From contig NC_089584.1 in NCBI RefSeq assembly GCF_019320115.1, positions 104,213,111 through 104,277,110 on the forward strand: a DNA stretch of 64,000 bases, in the 5' to 3' direction. A program made the position numbers and the translations under genes. Positions within the stretch are counted from its first letter, which is position 1, and each line of letters opens with the position of its first letter. Below are positions 1-10,672 of this stretch, piece after piece. Source of the stretch: Miscanthus floridulus. Taxonomy: Eukaryota > Streptophyta > Magnoliopsida > Poales > Poaceae. The notes below the pieces were generated by a model, which saw only the letters and a list, made by a program, of their open reading frames with translations, made no database searches and had not been told where the DNA came from.

Positions 1-630
1 GACCTTGGGAATCATGGCTCGGTGGGTAAAGATGTACAATTTCTGTAGAAATATTTAACCTGTTATAACAAGTGTGCTCATGGATACGAGTGGTCTGGAT
101 CCTTCAAGATTAGTGGGTTACTATGGATAGTGGATGGGTGGGAATTGAGATAAACATGACTATACTTTAATGACACTTGGGAATTGGGATTGTTCATTAA
201 AGTAGTGATTCAGGATGCTAAAATTTGATCAACTAAAATTGCGAACCGCAGTCAAACAGTGTCAAGCCTTTTGAGCCTCATAGATCCCTTTAATATACTT
301 GCTAAGCATGGTGAGCTTACACTTGCTTTACATCCAATGAAAATCCCGGATGGGTAACAGATAATTGATATGAAGAGTTTTCGGAGGTTGTCCAGGACTT
401 CTAGGGAGACGTTCGCCAGTTGGAGTCCCTATGGCAGTTGGGCTAGTTATTCCGCTGTGATTGTAATAATATTGCCGTTGAGCAAGCTTTGTATTAACTT
501 TATGATGAGATATGCGATGTAATAAGTACTTTACTTTGATACTATTGTAGTTTGTGATATGTGTGTGTTTGGACATCCTGGGCGCACATATATGAGTACT
601 TGGTTTTGCTATGCAAAATTGGGTGCGACA
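1..630 (+). repeat. T1 5' LTR, terminal 630 bp only
   Basis: This stretch is nearly collinear with the end of the 3' LTR and stops at the same GGTGCGACA end, directly before a primer binding site. Differences between the copies are scattered substitutions, so the insertion is not recent. The rest of this LTR, about 2.4 kb including its promoter, lies left of the window. Confidence 0.9.
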
Positions 631-633
631 AAT

Positions 634-645
634 TGGTATCAAAGC
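634..645 (+). other. T1 primer binding site (initiator tRNA-Met)
   Basis: TGGTATCAAAGC sits three bases after the LTR end. It differs at one position from TGGTATCAGAGC, the usual site complementary to the 3' end of plant initiator tRNA-Met. Minus-strand cDNA synthesis would start here. Confidence 0.85.
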
Positions 646-813
646 TATAACTAACTATAGGATGATCAACCTAGTTAGAAATGGACGTTTCTAGGATCAC
701 ATTATCTTTATTTTACTATGATTAATTTTCTATAAAATTTTTGCTTATATTCTATTCTTTATCTGTTGCTAAAAATTAATTTGTTCTAATACTCAACCTT
801 TTCATTCTTATAG

Positions 814-1816
814 ATGGCCTACACCAAGCAGACCCCACTCAAGAGGACCATCGTGATGCCCACCAGGAGGACCAGGTTCACATTGGGCAAGCGTGTCCCG
901 GCACATCTAGTGGAAGCTCTGAGGAACCAGGAAGAGGAACTGCCTATGGAGGTGCCCATGGGGGAACCTCTGGAGGACGTGCTGGAAGATCCAATGGATG
1001 AAGAAATAGAAGAGCCCGTTCTGATAGAGGAGTTTGAGGAGGATCCTATGGAGGAGCATGGACAGGGTGGCCAAGAGGGAGCTGGTGACCCCGATGATGG
1101 AGATGACTCTGATGATTCTGATGCTGATGGTGGAGATGGTGGAAATGGGGGTGATGATAGTGATGATGATCACAGTGCATTGTTGGCTCAGGGGTGGACC
1201 ACAGAGATCCACTATGACTTGGAGGGTGATGCCTACTACCATCCCAAGCTTCTCACACTTGTACATCGCTACCACCCTAGAGGCACTATTCAGTATAGGA
1301 CAGAGCATTGGACCCACCCTGACTACACCAGCTTCTGGGAGACAGAAGTGTACATCCGAGAGGGGACTCAGGTGCGCTACATCCACCGCGCCATCACTGC
1401 ATGGCTCACACATGCGGCCGTCATTAGGGATGAAGCTCGACAGGTGTTGGTGGTCAACCACGACCGCCACTTCGATGACATCGCCTGGGAGGACGACCGA
1501 TGTCTTCCTTGTCGTCGAAGCGACCAGTCTACATGCAACATCACTGCACCACTTGGAGAGGAAAACCTGAGGCTAAGGCCTACCTTGTTGTGCTTGGTGC
1601 TTGGCTGAGACCAACACTGACTTGGATCAGGCCCTGGACGAGCTCAATGTCATGGGGAAGGCATATCTGTAGCTTGCCCATGAGAATGCTACACTGAAGC
1701 AGCAGCAAGGAGGTCCAGATGTGGAAGTGCCAGGAGTACCTGCTCAGTCGCCCTCGAGGAACAGAGGAGAGTTTGGAGACTCCAACACCAGCACCAACGT
1801 CGACCCGTATCCATAG
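814..1816 (+). pseudogene. T1 leader ORF: H3-tail-like start, acidic middle, frameshifted end
   Basis: I do not recognise this protein. The ATG at 814 opens 264 codons. The first seven residues are M-A-Y-T-K-Q-T and residues 9 and 11 are K and T, close to the histone H3 tail. Residues about 35-125 are extremely acidic, with runs of Asp, Glu and Gly. The following part is rich in His, Trp and Tyr. The frame is lost between about 1,500 and 1,610 with at least two shifts, then resumes in another frame as a Leu/Asn-rich, coiled-coil-like tail to a stop at 1,814-1,816, with one internal TAG. It lies between the primer binding site and gag, where most gypsy elements have only an untranslated leader. 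It may be an accessory ORF of this family or a captured host fragment. Confidence 0.6.
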
Positions 1817-2567
1817 GAGAGTCTTAAAAATATGTAATAAACACACGTAGATGCGCGAGAGAGTGTTTAGTTTCTTTCTTTTAATGGTTGAACAAGTGTT
1901 ACTTGCATGGTTGGATGTTTATCATTATGAACAATGTTTGATTTGGATCTTTGATATGATTGTGATGACTTGTGGGCATGTCCACGGTCATTTAGTTAAG
2001 GTTAAGGTTTAAGGATATTATGAATAAATAGTTGGGTTTCATTTTATCATGCTGTCCATCTGTATCAATCTGAGCAGTCTGTTTTTATCAGTTCACATCT
2101 CATGTTATAGTTGTCCAATGGTCATGAGAATTTTATGGAGATAAGTAGACTTCAACATCTTTCTTTTGGCTCTGGAATCACCTCAATACCTATTATAAAT
2201 TGTGAGATACAGCTGTTGTAAGTTGAGGTTTCTGTGCTGTCAGAATTCTGGAATAGTACTGCTTGTCGTCTGTATTTGTCTAAGTAAACGTCAGAATCTG
2301 AAAAAGTGTTCTAAATGAAAGTTGTAAATAATTTCATAAGATTTCCAGAAAGGTAAAATACGCAACCATAAGATAAACAGAGAGTGAGATATGCTCGTTT
2401 TACTGCACGGCTGTTGTCCAACTCACCAGAAAAGTTTAGAACAATTATCTTCTTGTATACCCTACATATATCTCTTGTCTTGATCTTGTGACACCTACTC
2501 TTGTTACACCATTATCTTTTAAGAGTTATATGCTTGGACGTGTGAGACTTATATGATGCATCTACAG
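1817..2567 (+). other. T1 leader between accessory ORF and gag, no gene seen
   Basis: AT-rich DNA without a supportable ORF. It reads as the untranslated leader ahead of the gag ATG at 2,568. Confidence 0.5.
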
Positions 2568-3640
2568 ATGGTGAACACCAGGAGGAACAACCAGGGAGGC
2601 GAGGACCTGCCACCACCTCTTCCAGTCACCATGGAGCAGCTGATGATGATGCAGACACAGTTGCTTTAGCAGATGGCCCAGAACATGCATAACATGGGGC
2701 AAGGGAATGGGAATGCACCCCCTCATGTTAGAGATAAGAGGGGAGAGTTCCAGAAAGGACACCCACCTATATTCAAGCACTCTACCGACCGACTCCAAGC
2801 TGACGACTGGTTACGTGCCATTGAGAGGCAACTGGAGATTGCCTAGTGTGATGATAAGGAGAAGGTTCTATATGCTTTTGGACAGTTGCAAGGAGCTGCA
2901 CTGGATTGGTGGGACTCATTCCGCTTCGGCCATACCGAAGCTAATCCCATCACTTGGGCTGAGTTCCACAGTGCCTTTCGCTCTCACCACGTGCCTGCGG
3001 GACTGATGAAGTTAAAGAAGGAGTTCTTGGCTCTCAAGCAAGGGAGAATGACTGTTGCTGAATATCATGATAAGTTCATACAATTGTCATGGTATGCACC
3101 AACTGAGGTAGATGAGGATGAGAAGAGACAGGAGCTGTTTATGGAGGGTCTGAATGATGGCCTCCAGTACTAGTTGTTGTCTCATACTTTTGCTAACTTC
3201 CAGCAGCTGGTGGATAAGGCTTTGGTGATTGAGAACAAGCGCCGCTAGATGGAGGATAAAAAGAGAAAGTTTCAAGGACAACAATCCGGGAGCAACTCTC
3301 GCTTCCGTGACAACCCTCAATAAGCTTAACCTCAGTAGCGCTATCAAGGTCAATCAGGTCTCAACTGCAACCAGCAACCCTAGCATGCACAATAGCAGCA
3401 GAAGCAGTACAAGGCACCAGCTCAGCGCTAGCAGTAGCCCAACAATGTACCTATGAGGAACAATGCCCCCAATGCTCCACAGAAGAATGGCACACCAAAA
3501 GCGCCAAATGCAGTTAATGATAATAAATGCTTCAATTATGGAGAGCCAGGACATTACTCCAACAGATGCCCCAAGAGGACGGCTAACACGCAACAAAATT
3601 ATGTTTGGGGGAAGGTGAACCATGTGACTGCTAAAACAGC
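2568..3640 (+). pseudogene. gag: T1 gag (capsid/nucleocapsid), degenerate
   Basis: The ATG at 2,568 starts a frame that holds through protease and RT. The capsid part shows the W-W-D-S motif near 2,905 and an F-x-x-H-x-V-P segment near 2,975, typical of Ty3 gag. A zinc knuckle at 3,528-3,569 has lost its second Cys (now Tyr). At least ten in-frame stops occur before 3,453. Most are TAG at positions that read as Gln in the surrounding low-complexity sequence; two are TAA. Gag would package the element RNA into cytoplasmic particles. This copy cannot make a full protein. Confidence 0.85.
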
Positions 3641-4070
3641 TCAAGAGGCACCAGATGTGGTGTTCAGTGCGTTTCCGATCAACTCAAACTTAGCTATAGT
3701 ACTTTTTGATTCTAGTGCTTTGTATTCCTTCATAGCATATACATTTGTAAAGAAGCATGGTATTCCAGTAAGTGTTATGAAGAAACACATGTTAGTAAGC
3801 TCACCTGGAGGGGAAATGAAAGCAGAGTGGATATGCTTAGCTGCTAGTCTCAGCATAAGGGGGTTAGAATTTCAAGCAAACCTTGTAGTCATAAACTCAT
3901 CTGGTATTGATGTCATCTTGGGTATGGATTGGTTAAGATTGCATAAGGCAGTTATTAATTGTAGCAATAGCTCCATGAATCTTACCACTCCATCCAGAGA
4001 GGAAATTGAGTATGTGGCAACACAATTAGCTGTAGAAATCTGTCGTGTTAATCAGTTGGAGGGCACAACC
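3641..4070 (+). pseudogene. pro: T1 aspartic protease region
   Basis: It continues the gag frame without a stop. The active-site triad appears as D-S-S at 3,708-3,716, where D-S-G is usual. A downstream I-L-G-M-D-W-L motif near 3,915 is the hallmark of gypsy proteases. The enzyme would process the gag-pol polyprotein. The altered third residue suggests loss of activity even apart from stops elsewhere. Confidence 0.8.
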
Positions 4071-5430
4071 TTAGAAGATATAAGGATAGTAAATGAGTAC
4101 CCAGATGTCTTCCCTGAGGAATTGCCAGGTATGCCACCTGAACGAGACATCAAGTTTATAATTAAACTTTTACCTGGAACTACACCCATAGCTAAGAGAT
4201 CCTATAGAATAGGAGTGAATGAATTAGCAGATTTTAAGAAACAATTAAGGGAATTGTTAGATAAGGGTTATGTTCAACCTAGTTCTTCACCTTGGGGTGC
4301 ACTAGTACTATTTGTAGAGAAGAAAGATGATACACAGAGAATGTGCATAGATTACAGGTCACTTAATGAGGTCACAATTAAGAACAAGTACCCACTACCT
4401 AGAATCGATGACCTGTTTGACTAGTTGAAAGGGGCTTGTGTGTTTTCCAAGATTAACCTTCGATCTAGATACCATCAGTTGAGGATAAGATGTACTAACA
4501 TCCCCAAAACTGCTTTTGTGACCCAATATGGACTGTATGAGTTCATAGTCATGTCCTTTGGTCTAACAAATGCACCTGCTTACTTCATGTATCTGATGAA
4601 CAAAGTGTTCATGGAGTACCTTGACAAGTTTGTCGTCGTGTTCATTGATAACATATTAGTGTACTCTAAGAATGAAGAAGAACATGAAGAACATTTGAGG
4701 TTGGTGTTGCAGAAGCTTAGAGAACATCAGCTTTATGCCAAGTTTAGCAAGTGTGAGTTTTGGCTAAGAGAAGTATCCTTCCTTGATCACATAATCTATA
4801 ATGGAGGAGTAGCAGTAGATCCCAAGAAGGTTAGAGATGTGTTGAGTTGGAAGCCACCTAAGGATGTTAGTGAGACTCGGAGTTTTCTAGGTATGGCTAT
4901 GTACTATAGGAGATTCATCAAGGAATTCTCTAAATTAGCCAAGCCCATGACTGCTTTGTTAGAAAAGAATGCTAAATTTGTATGGACTAAGTAATGCCAG
5001 GATGGTTTTGAGGAGTAGAAGAAGAGACTGACTTCTGCCCTAGTGCTCATCTTACCTGATCTCACCAAAAGCTTCTCTATCTATTGTGATGCCTCACGGC
5101 AAGGTCTAGGCGATGTTCTTTTGCAAGAAGGCAGAGTTGTTGCCTATGCATCTAGACAGCTGAGAAAACATGAGTTAAATTATCCAACTCATGATCTAGA
5201 GTTAGCAGCTATGGTACATGCTCTCAAGATTTGGAGGGATTACCTGATTGGTCATAAGTGTGAGATTTATATGGACCATAAGAGTTTGAAGTATATATTC
5301 ACATAATCAGATCTAAATCTGAGGCAACATAGATGGCTAGAGTTAATCAATAATTATGATCTAGATATACACTATCACCCGAGAAAGGCTAATGTTGTAG
5401 CAGATGCCTTGAGTAGGAGTTATGTGAACA
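4071..5430 (+). pseudogene. pol: T1 reverse transcriptase and RNase H, inactive
   Basis: The RT shows conserved blocks from the P-x-R-S/Y-R region (about 4,195) through the R-x-C-I-D-Y-R block (about 4,345) to the catalytic loop at 4,641-4,652. That loop reads F-I-D-N where F/Y-I-D-D is expected, so a metal-binding Asp is lost. In-frame stops lie at 4,422, 4,992, about 5,016 and 5,304. RNase H follows, with Y-C-D-A-S-x-x-G near 5,081 and the D-H-K-S-L-K block near 5,274, ending in the A-D-A-L-S-R tether motif near 5,402. Confidence 0.88.
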
Positions 5431-6990
5431 TGGCCTATACAACTCAACTACCTAAAGAGTTGTGTGAGGAGTTCAAATACCTGAATTTGGGTATTATGGC
5501 TAACACCATGGAGTTAGAGGTAGAACCTACTCTGGAACAAGAGATTCATAAGGGGCAGCTGAATGATGAGAGGATCAAGGATATTGCGGAACATATAGTG
5601 ATTGGTAAAGCCCTAGGATTCCATATGGGTGATCAAGGGATAGTATGGTTTGGCAAAAGGATTTGTGTTCCAGAAGTGAAATCTATTAGGGAGTCTATTT
5701 TGAGGGAAGCTCATGACTCAGCCTATTCCATACACTCGGGAAGTACTAAAATGTATCTTGATCTTAAAGAGTGGATACTGGTGGTATGGACTAAAGAGAG
5801 ATGTAGTTGAACATGTGGCCATATGTGACATGTGCCAAAGAGTAAAGGCAGAACATCAGAGGCCAGCAGGTTTGCTACACCCTATGAAGATACCCGAGTG
5901 GAAATGGGAAGAAGTTGGAATGGACTTCATAGTTAGATTACCCCGTACACAGAGAGGATTTGACTCTATCTGGGTAATTGTAGACCGTCGGACAAAAGTG
6001 GCACATTTCATTCCGGTCAAGATAACTTATTTAGGTGCAAAGTTGGCAGAGTTATACATAGAAAGGATTGTATGTTTACATGGAGTACCAAAGAAGATTG
6101 TTTCAAATAGGGGTACATAGTTCACATCACATTTTTGGCAGAAATTGCATGAGTCAATGGATACGAAGTTGAACTTTAGCTCAGCTTACCATCCGTAGAT
6201 AGATGGACAGACTGAGAGAACAAATCAGATCTTAGAGGATATGCTAAGAGCTTGTGCTCTGCAGTATGGGACAAGTTGGGATAAGAGTTTACCCTATGCC
6301 AAATTCTCCTATAATAATATCTACCAAAAGAGTCTTAAGATGGCACTGTTTGAGGCATTGTATGGTAGAAAGTGCAGAACCCCATTGTTTTGGAATCAAA
6401 CGGGGGAAAGTCAAGTCTTTAGACCAGATATTTTGCAACTGGCAGAAAAACAAGTACAAACAATATGGCAAAACTTGAAGGTTGCACAGTCACGATAGAA
6501 AAGCTATGCGGACATGAGAAGAAGAGATTTGGTGTTTGAAATCGGTGACTTTGTTTATCTCAAAGTATCACCTATGAAAGGAGTTAAGAGATTTCATACC
6601 AAGGGAAAGTTGTCACCCAGGTATGTGGGACCATTCAAGATCATTAACAGGAGAGGTGAAGTTGCTTACCAGCTAGAATTACCAGAGCAGCTCTCAGGTG
6701 TTTATGATGTCTTCCATGTGTCCCAACTTAAGAAATGTTTGAGAGTACCTGAGGAACAACTACCTTTGGAAGAATTGGATATCCAAGGGGATCTATCATA
6801 CAAAGAATATCTAGTGAGAATCTTGGAAACAACAGAGAGAATCACAAGGAGCAAGATAACAAGAATGTACAAGGTTTAGTGGAACAGACACCCTGTGGAT
6901 GAGGCAACTTGGGAAAGAGAGGAAGATCTGAGAATTGACTATCCCGATCTCTTCGAACCATCCGAATCTCGAGGACAAGATTCATCTTAA
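5431..6990 (+). pseudogene. pol: T1 integrase with C-terminal chromodomain, frameshifted
   Basis: The zinc-finger region (H-S-G near 5,735, then C-D-M-C near 5,827) is interrupted by a one-base frame change around 5,760-5,775. The core domain follows in the new frame. One catalytic position reads S-N-R-G at 6,103-6,114 where S-D-R-G is the family norm, so the second acidic residue is Asn. Stops are at 6,118, 6,199, 6,496 and 6,877, all TAG. The GPF/GPY-like module (near 6,630) leads to a chromodomain at about 6,800-6,960 with the V-x-W and A-T-W-E-x-E-x-x-L pattern. Chromodomains direct such integrases to marked histones. The frame stops at 6,988-6,990, twelve bases before the LTR. Confidence 0.88.
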
Positions 6991-7001
6991 GGGGGTAGGT
7001 T
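6989..7001 (+). other. T1 polypurine tract
   Basis: A purine-rich stretch containing AAGGGGGTAGG directly precedes the 3' LTR start at 7,002. It would prime plus-strand cDNA synthesis. Confidence 0.8.
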
Positions 7002-10000
7002 TGTGACACCCAAAAATTTTTTTACTACAAATTAGCAATTAATTCTTTGCCTTTATTAAATTTTCTAGCTATTTTTTTAACTTAGGCCAAATAATAAATA
7101 TTGGATAAATAAAATAAACTATAAGGTTTAGAAACATGTTTGTTGCATTCATGCCGAAGCATATTGTTTTTGGTTGAGTGTAGGGCTAGTTGATTTGAAG
7201 TTGAATTCAAATTCTATTTGAATTTGGCTTAGTATTGAAAAATAGATTTGAAAAAGGATTTGTTCTTGAAAAATTTCTTCCATTTTAAGGCCAACCCTAG
7301 GTTCTGGCCTAGCCCGCTGGTAGCCCAGCCGCGCCTCCCCTTCCTCCCTTTTCCTTTCCTCCTGCACCGGCCCGCTCCACACGGCCCTTTTCTTCTCCCA
7401 CGCACGCACCGCATGGCCTAGCTCGGCCTGCTCCACTCAGCCTTCATCGCTTGCACGCGCTACATGTTCACTCTCTCCCTCTCACTGCACACTGGCCCCA
7501 CGTGTCAGTGCCTTTCCTTTATTCTTTCCTAGCGTTTCCTTTCTTTTCCAGGCGCACTTTCCTTTCTCCACCATCGCCGTTAGCGCTGCCAGCATGGAAA
7601 GCCACCACCGTTGCCCACATATGGCAGGCAACCAATCCCACCCAAATCTTCTCGCTCCCCTTCCTTTTTCCACGCACCACCCGACCTATAAAACTCCATG
7701 CCAACCCCTTCTCCCTCTCCCATCCTCTGCTCGCAGTCCAATTCCACCACCGCCGGTGATTCACCATACCAGCGCCCCACTTCTCGATGCCGACGCCACC
7801 AGGAGATCCGCTGTGCTTTCCCATGCCTTTAGTCACCACCGTCGACGAACCACCCCTTCGGAGGCTTTCTAGACGCCGTAGACCCCTTCATCCGACTCAC
7901 GGTGAGCTCCCCATCTTTCCCATGTCTTCCGTTCACCGTCTTGCACTCTAGAATGCCATACCGGCGACCTCCAGATGCTGCTGACCATGGCACCGCCGTG
8001 GACCCGACGCTCCGGTGCCATCCTCACCTCGCTAGCACCTCCATAGTGTTCACAAACGCTCGTAGGTTGACTAGGTGTGCTCCGTTGGTCTTGGGATGGC
8101 CATAACCACCATACCGAGGTTCACCACCGTTCCCACCTCGCCGGCAGCCATGGCTTACTTGCCAGTGTTACTATACAGCGACAGAAGTCATTAGGAGCCA
8201 TTGGATGTTGACTGGATGGTCGAGATCTAACCGCACCAGTTCAGATCATAACCGGTCCACCATGGACCCGTAGACCCATCCACTGTGCCGCGTCAGTAGG
8301 TCCACCAAGCCAAGTGGTGCACCGATCCAACCCCAGAGCGCCACGTGTCATCCAGTCAGCACCGCGGTCAAAACCACAGTCAAGCCACGTATAGTTTTGC
8401 AGAAAAAACCCTTCTGTTTTTGTAAAATCAACCCGTAGTCCAGTTTAATTCAAAGTAATTGCATATCAGTCCTATTTTTATTCGGTTAGGCCCCTATATT
8501 TTCCATAATTAGTACTCATAGTCCTATAACCATGAATATTCATATTTTTAATTGTTTTAATTCAAAAATAGGTTTAGTTTATTTACAGAAATGCCATCAC
8601 ATCTTATTTTATGCATAACTTTCGCGTTTTAAGTCTGATTTGAGTGATTCATTCGCTCACGTGTTTGTAGCAATATGTAGAATAGATTTATAAGCTTTTC
8701 AACTTATGTTTTTACTATTTGATGTACTGTTCTAATAGAAGTCTATCTTGTATGCATGTAATGATTGGTATGATGCTTGATTGGTGGTTGGAACACGATT
8801 AGAGGGTGAGCCATTTGAGGTGACTGAGGACCCACAGCAGGATCAGCAGTACTTCTAGGACAACTTTGAGGAAGGCAAGTGTACCAAAGGCCCTTGTTAC
8901 CTATGAACTATTACCATTCATATTCATGCATGTGTCTAATTTGAAATACCTTTAAGGACTTTACCTAGATGATTTCTTATACCACATATCCTTAATACCT
9001 AGGGTTTTTGGGTAGGCATTTTGGATAGATGCTGATGTGCTTAACATAAAATAATTGTTAAACATGACTAAAGGCTATATGCAATGTGATAAAATGGAGC
9101 TTTTTAGCAATAGATAGGGGGCTAGACTACGGGGTTGAGTACTCTAGTGCCTCTCCATAAGGACTTAATCCTAAAGCGGCAACCTAGGAGGTTCCATACA
9201 ACCCTGAGTGTCATATGCCTCTAATTTTAACCTATTAACTAGATTGTACTAGCTCGTCTATAGCTCCAGTAAGGGTAAGAGGGTATCTTTCCTTTTTCTG
9301 CTAGGGTGTGTACCATGCTACAATGCCCACGTGTGCCACTCCTTTGTAGCTACAACTTGTTAGTGCAACTAGCTAAGGGTTTCATAGTGAAACCCTGCCA
9401 CACTTCCTGGGAAGAGGTGTAGTGGGCCTCGCGAACCCCGGCATTAGGAATCACGGCTCGGTGGGTAAAGATGTACAATTTCTACAGAAATATTTAACCT
9501 ATTATAACCGCCGTGCTTACGGATGCAAGCGGTCTGGATCCTTCAATATTAGTGAGTTACTGTGGATGGTGGATGGTTGGGAATTGAGATAAACATGACT
9601 ATACTTTAATGACACTTGGGAATTGGGATTGTTCATTAAAGTAGTGATTTAGGATGCTAAAATTTGATCAACTAAAATTGCGAACTGTAGTCAAACAATG
9701 TCAAGCCTTTTGAGCCTCATAGATCCCTTTGATATACTTGCTAAGCATGGTGAGCTTACACTTGCTTTACATCCAATGAAAATCCTGGATGGGTAACAGA
9801 TAATGGATAAGAAGAGTTCCTGGAGGATGTCTAGGACTTCTAGAGAGACGTTCACCAGTTGGAGTCCCTATGGCAGTTGGGCTAGTTATTCCGCTGTGAT
9901 TGTAATAATATTGCCGTTGAGCAAACTTTGTATTAACTTTATGTTGAGATATACGATGCAATAAGTACTTTACTTTGATACTATTGTAGTTTGTGATATA

Positions 10001-10070
10001 TGTGTGTGTTTGGACATCCTGGTGCACATATATGAGTACTTGGTTTTGCTATACAAAATTGGGTGCGACA
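7002..10070 (+). repeat. T1 3' LTR, 3,069 bp
   Basis: It starts TGTGACACC after the polypurine tract and ends GGTGCGACA, matching the end of the partial 5' LTR. Several short ORFs inside (for example in 7,149-8,105) are not supported as genes. A TATA box near 7,686 puts U3 at about 700 bp and R-U5 at more than 2 kb. Confidence 0.9.
7686..7694 (+). promoter_or_regulatory. T1 LTR TATA box
   Basis: CTATAAAAC in a C-rich context within the LTR. It is the best core-promoter candidate. The matching 5' LTR copy is outside the window. Confidence 0.6.
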
Positions 10071-10670
10071 CTCGATGAGTTCTCTGACTTTGTTAGCGTT
10101 GATGATCCATGAGATTGATCCAACTATGAAGATCTGGCCAGGCTATGGGAGGGATGAAGAGCCTACAAAACGTACCATCTTGTTTGACATGGAAAAATCA
10201 CGCACACCTCTACCTAGCATGCCAACTGTCGACAAAAGATGCTCGGCAGTCCAACGAAGGGTATCCCATGATGGTAAATTTGTCAGTGGGGGTGCACATA
10301 ATTAGGAACCAGATGGTGACACAAGACGTAGAGACAGCGATTTAGATAGGTTTGGGCCATCAGATCGACGTAATACCCTACGTCATTTGTCTTTGTTGTA
10401 TTGTATTGAATATGGGATATATGTAAATGTTGACTAGGAGACCCCTACCTCTCCTTATATACTCTGGAGGGGTAGGGTTACAAGAAAAGTATCCTATTTG
10501 GCACTATACAATATCTTGCGATAAACATCGACTAGTGCCATGCATGCCTTGATCTTATGGGCTGGGCCACCTCTGATGGTGCGGCCCATGTCTTGTCTTA
10601 TGGATACTAGGGGTCATATCCCCCATAGCCGTGGTCACCGTGATTTGAGGCTTAACAGCCTTCGGTGTCA
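10071..10670. repeat. Orphan LTR-like fragment between T1 and element A
   Basis: About 600 bp sit between the T1 LTR end and the start of the A gag. The fragment has a core-promoter look: a TATATA motif near 10,456 followed by a G-rich leader, like the Tat-type LTRs elsewhere in the window. It ends GGTGTCA two bases before the gag ATG. I see no partner LTR and no target duplication. It is probably the right part of a truncated LTR that replaced the 5' end of A, but the family is not recognised. Confidence 0.4.
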
Positions 10671-10672
10671 AA

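Larger units (their letters stand above)
1..10070 (+). mobile_element. T1: Ty3/gypsy chromovirus (Tekay/Del type), 5' end cut by window
   Basis: The end of a 5' LTR (1-630) matches 9,441-10,070 of a 3' LTR that runs from 7,002 to 10,070. Between them lie a primer binding site, a leader ORF, one gag-pol reading frame and a polypurine tract. Gag-pol order is gag, protease, RT, RNase H, integrase, then a chromodomain, the mark of chromoviruses. The 3-kb LTR favours the Tekay/Del lineage, a lineage call made from family knowledge and not from a search. Many in-frame stops and one clear frameshift make it non-autonomous. The bases after the 3' LTR are CTCGA, the possible target duplication, but its partner is outside the window. 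Confidence 0.88.

Noticed and set aside
634..645. tRNA gene fragment
   Set aside because: It is only the 12-base complement of a tRNA 3' end placed next to an LTR, the normal primer binding site; no cloverleaf is present.
814..852. A histone H3 gene
   Set aside because: Only the first dozen codons resemble H3. No histone fold follows; the rest is acidic and unrelated.
907..1470. 187-codon ORF on the - strand
   Set aside because: It is the antisense shadow of the acidic leader ORF; Asp/Glu codons read backward give Ile/Val/His runs and no motif.
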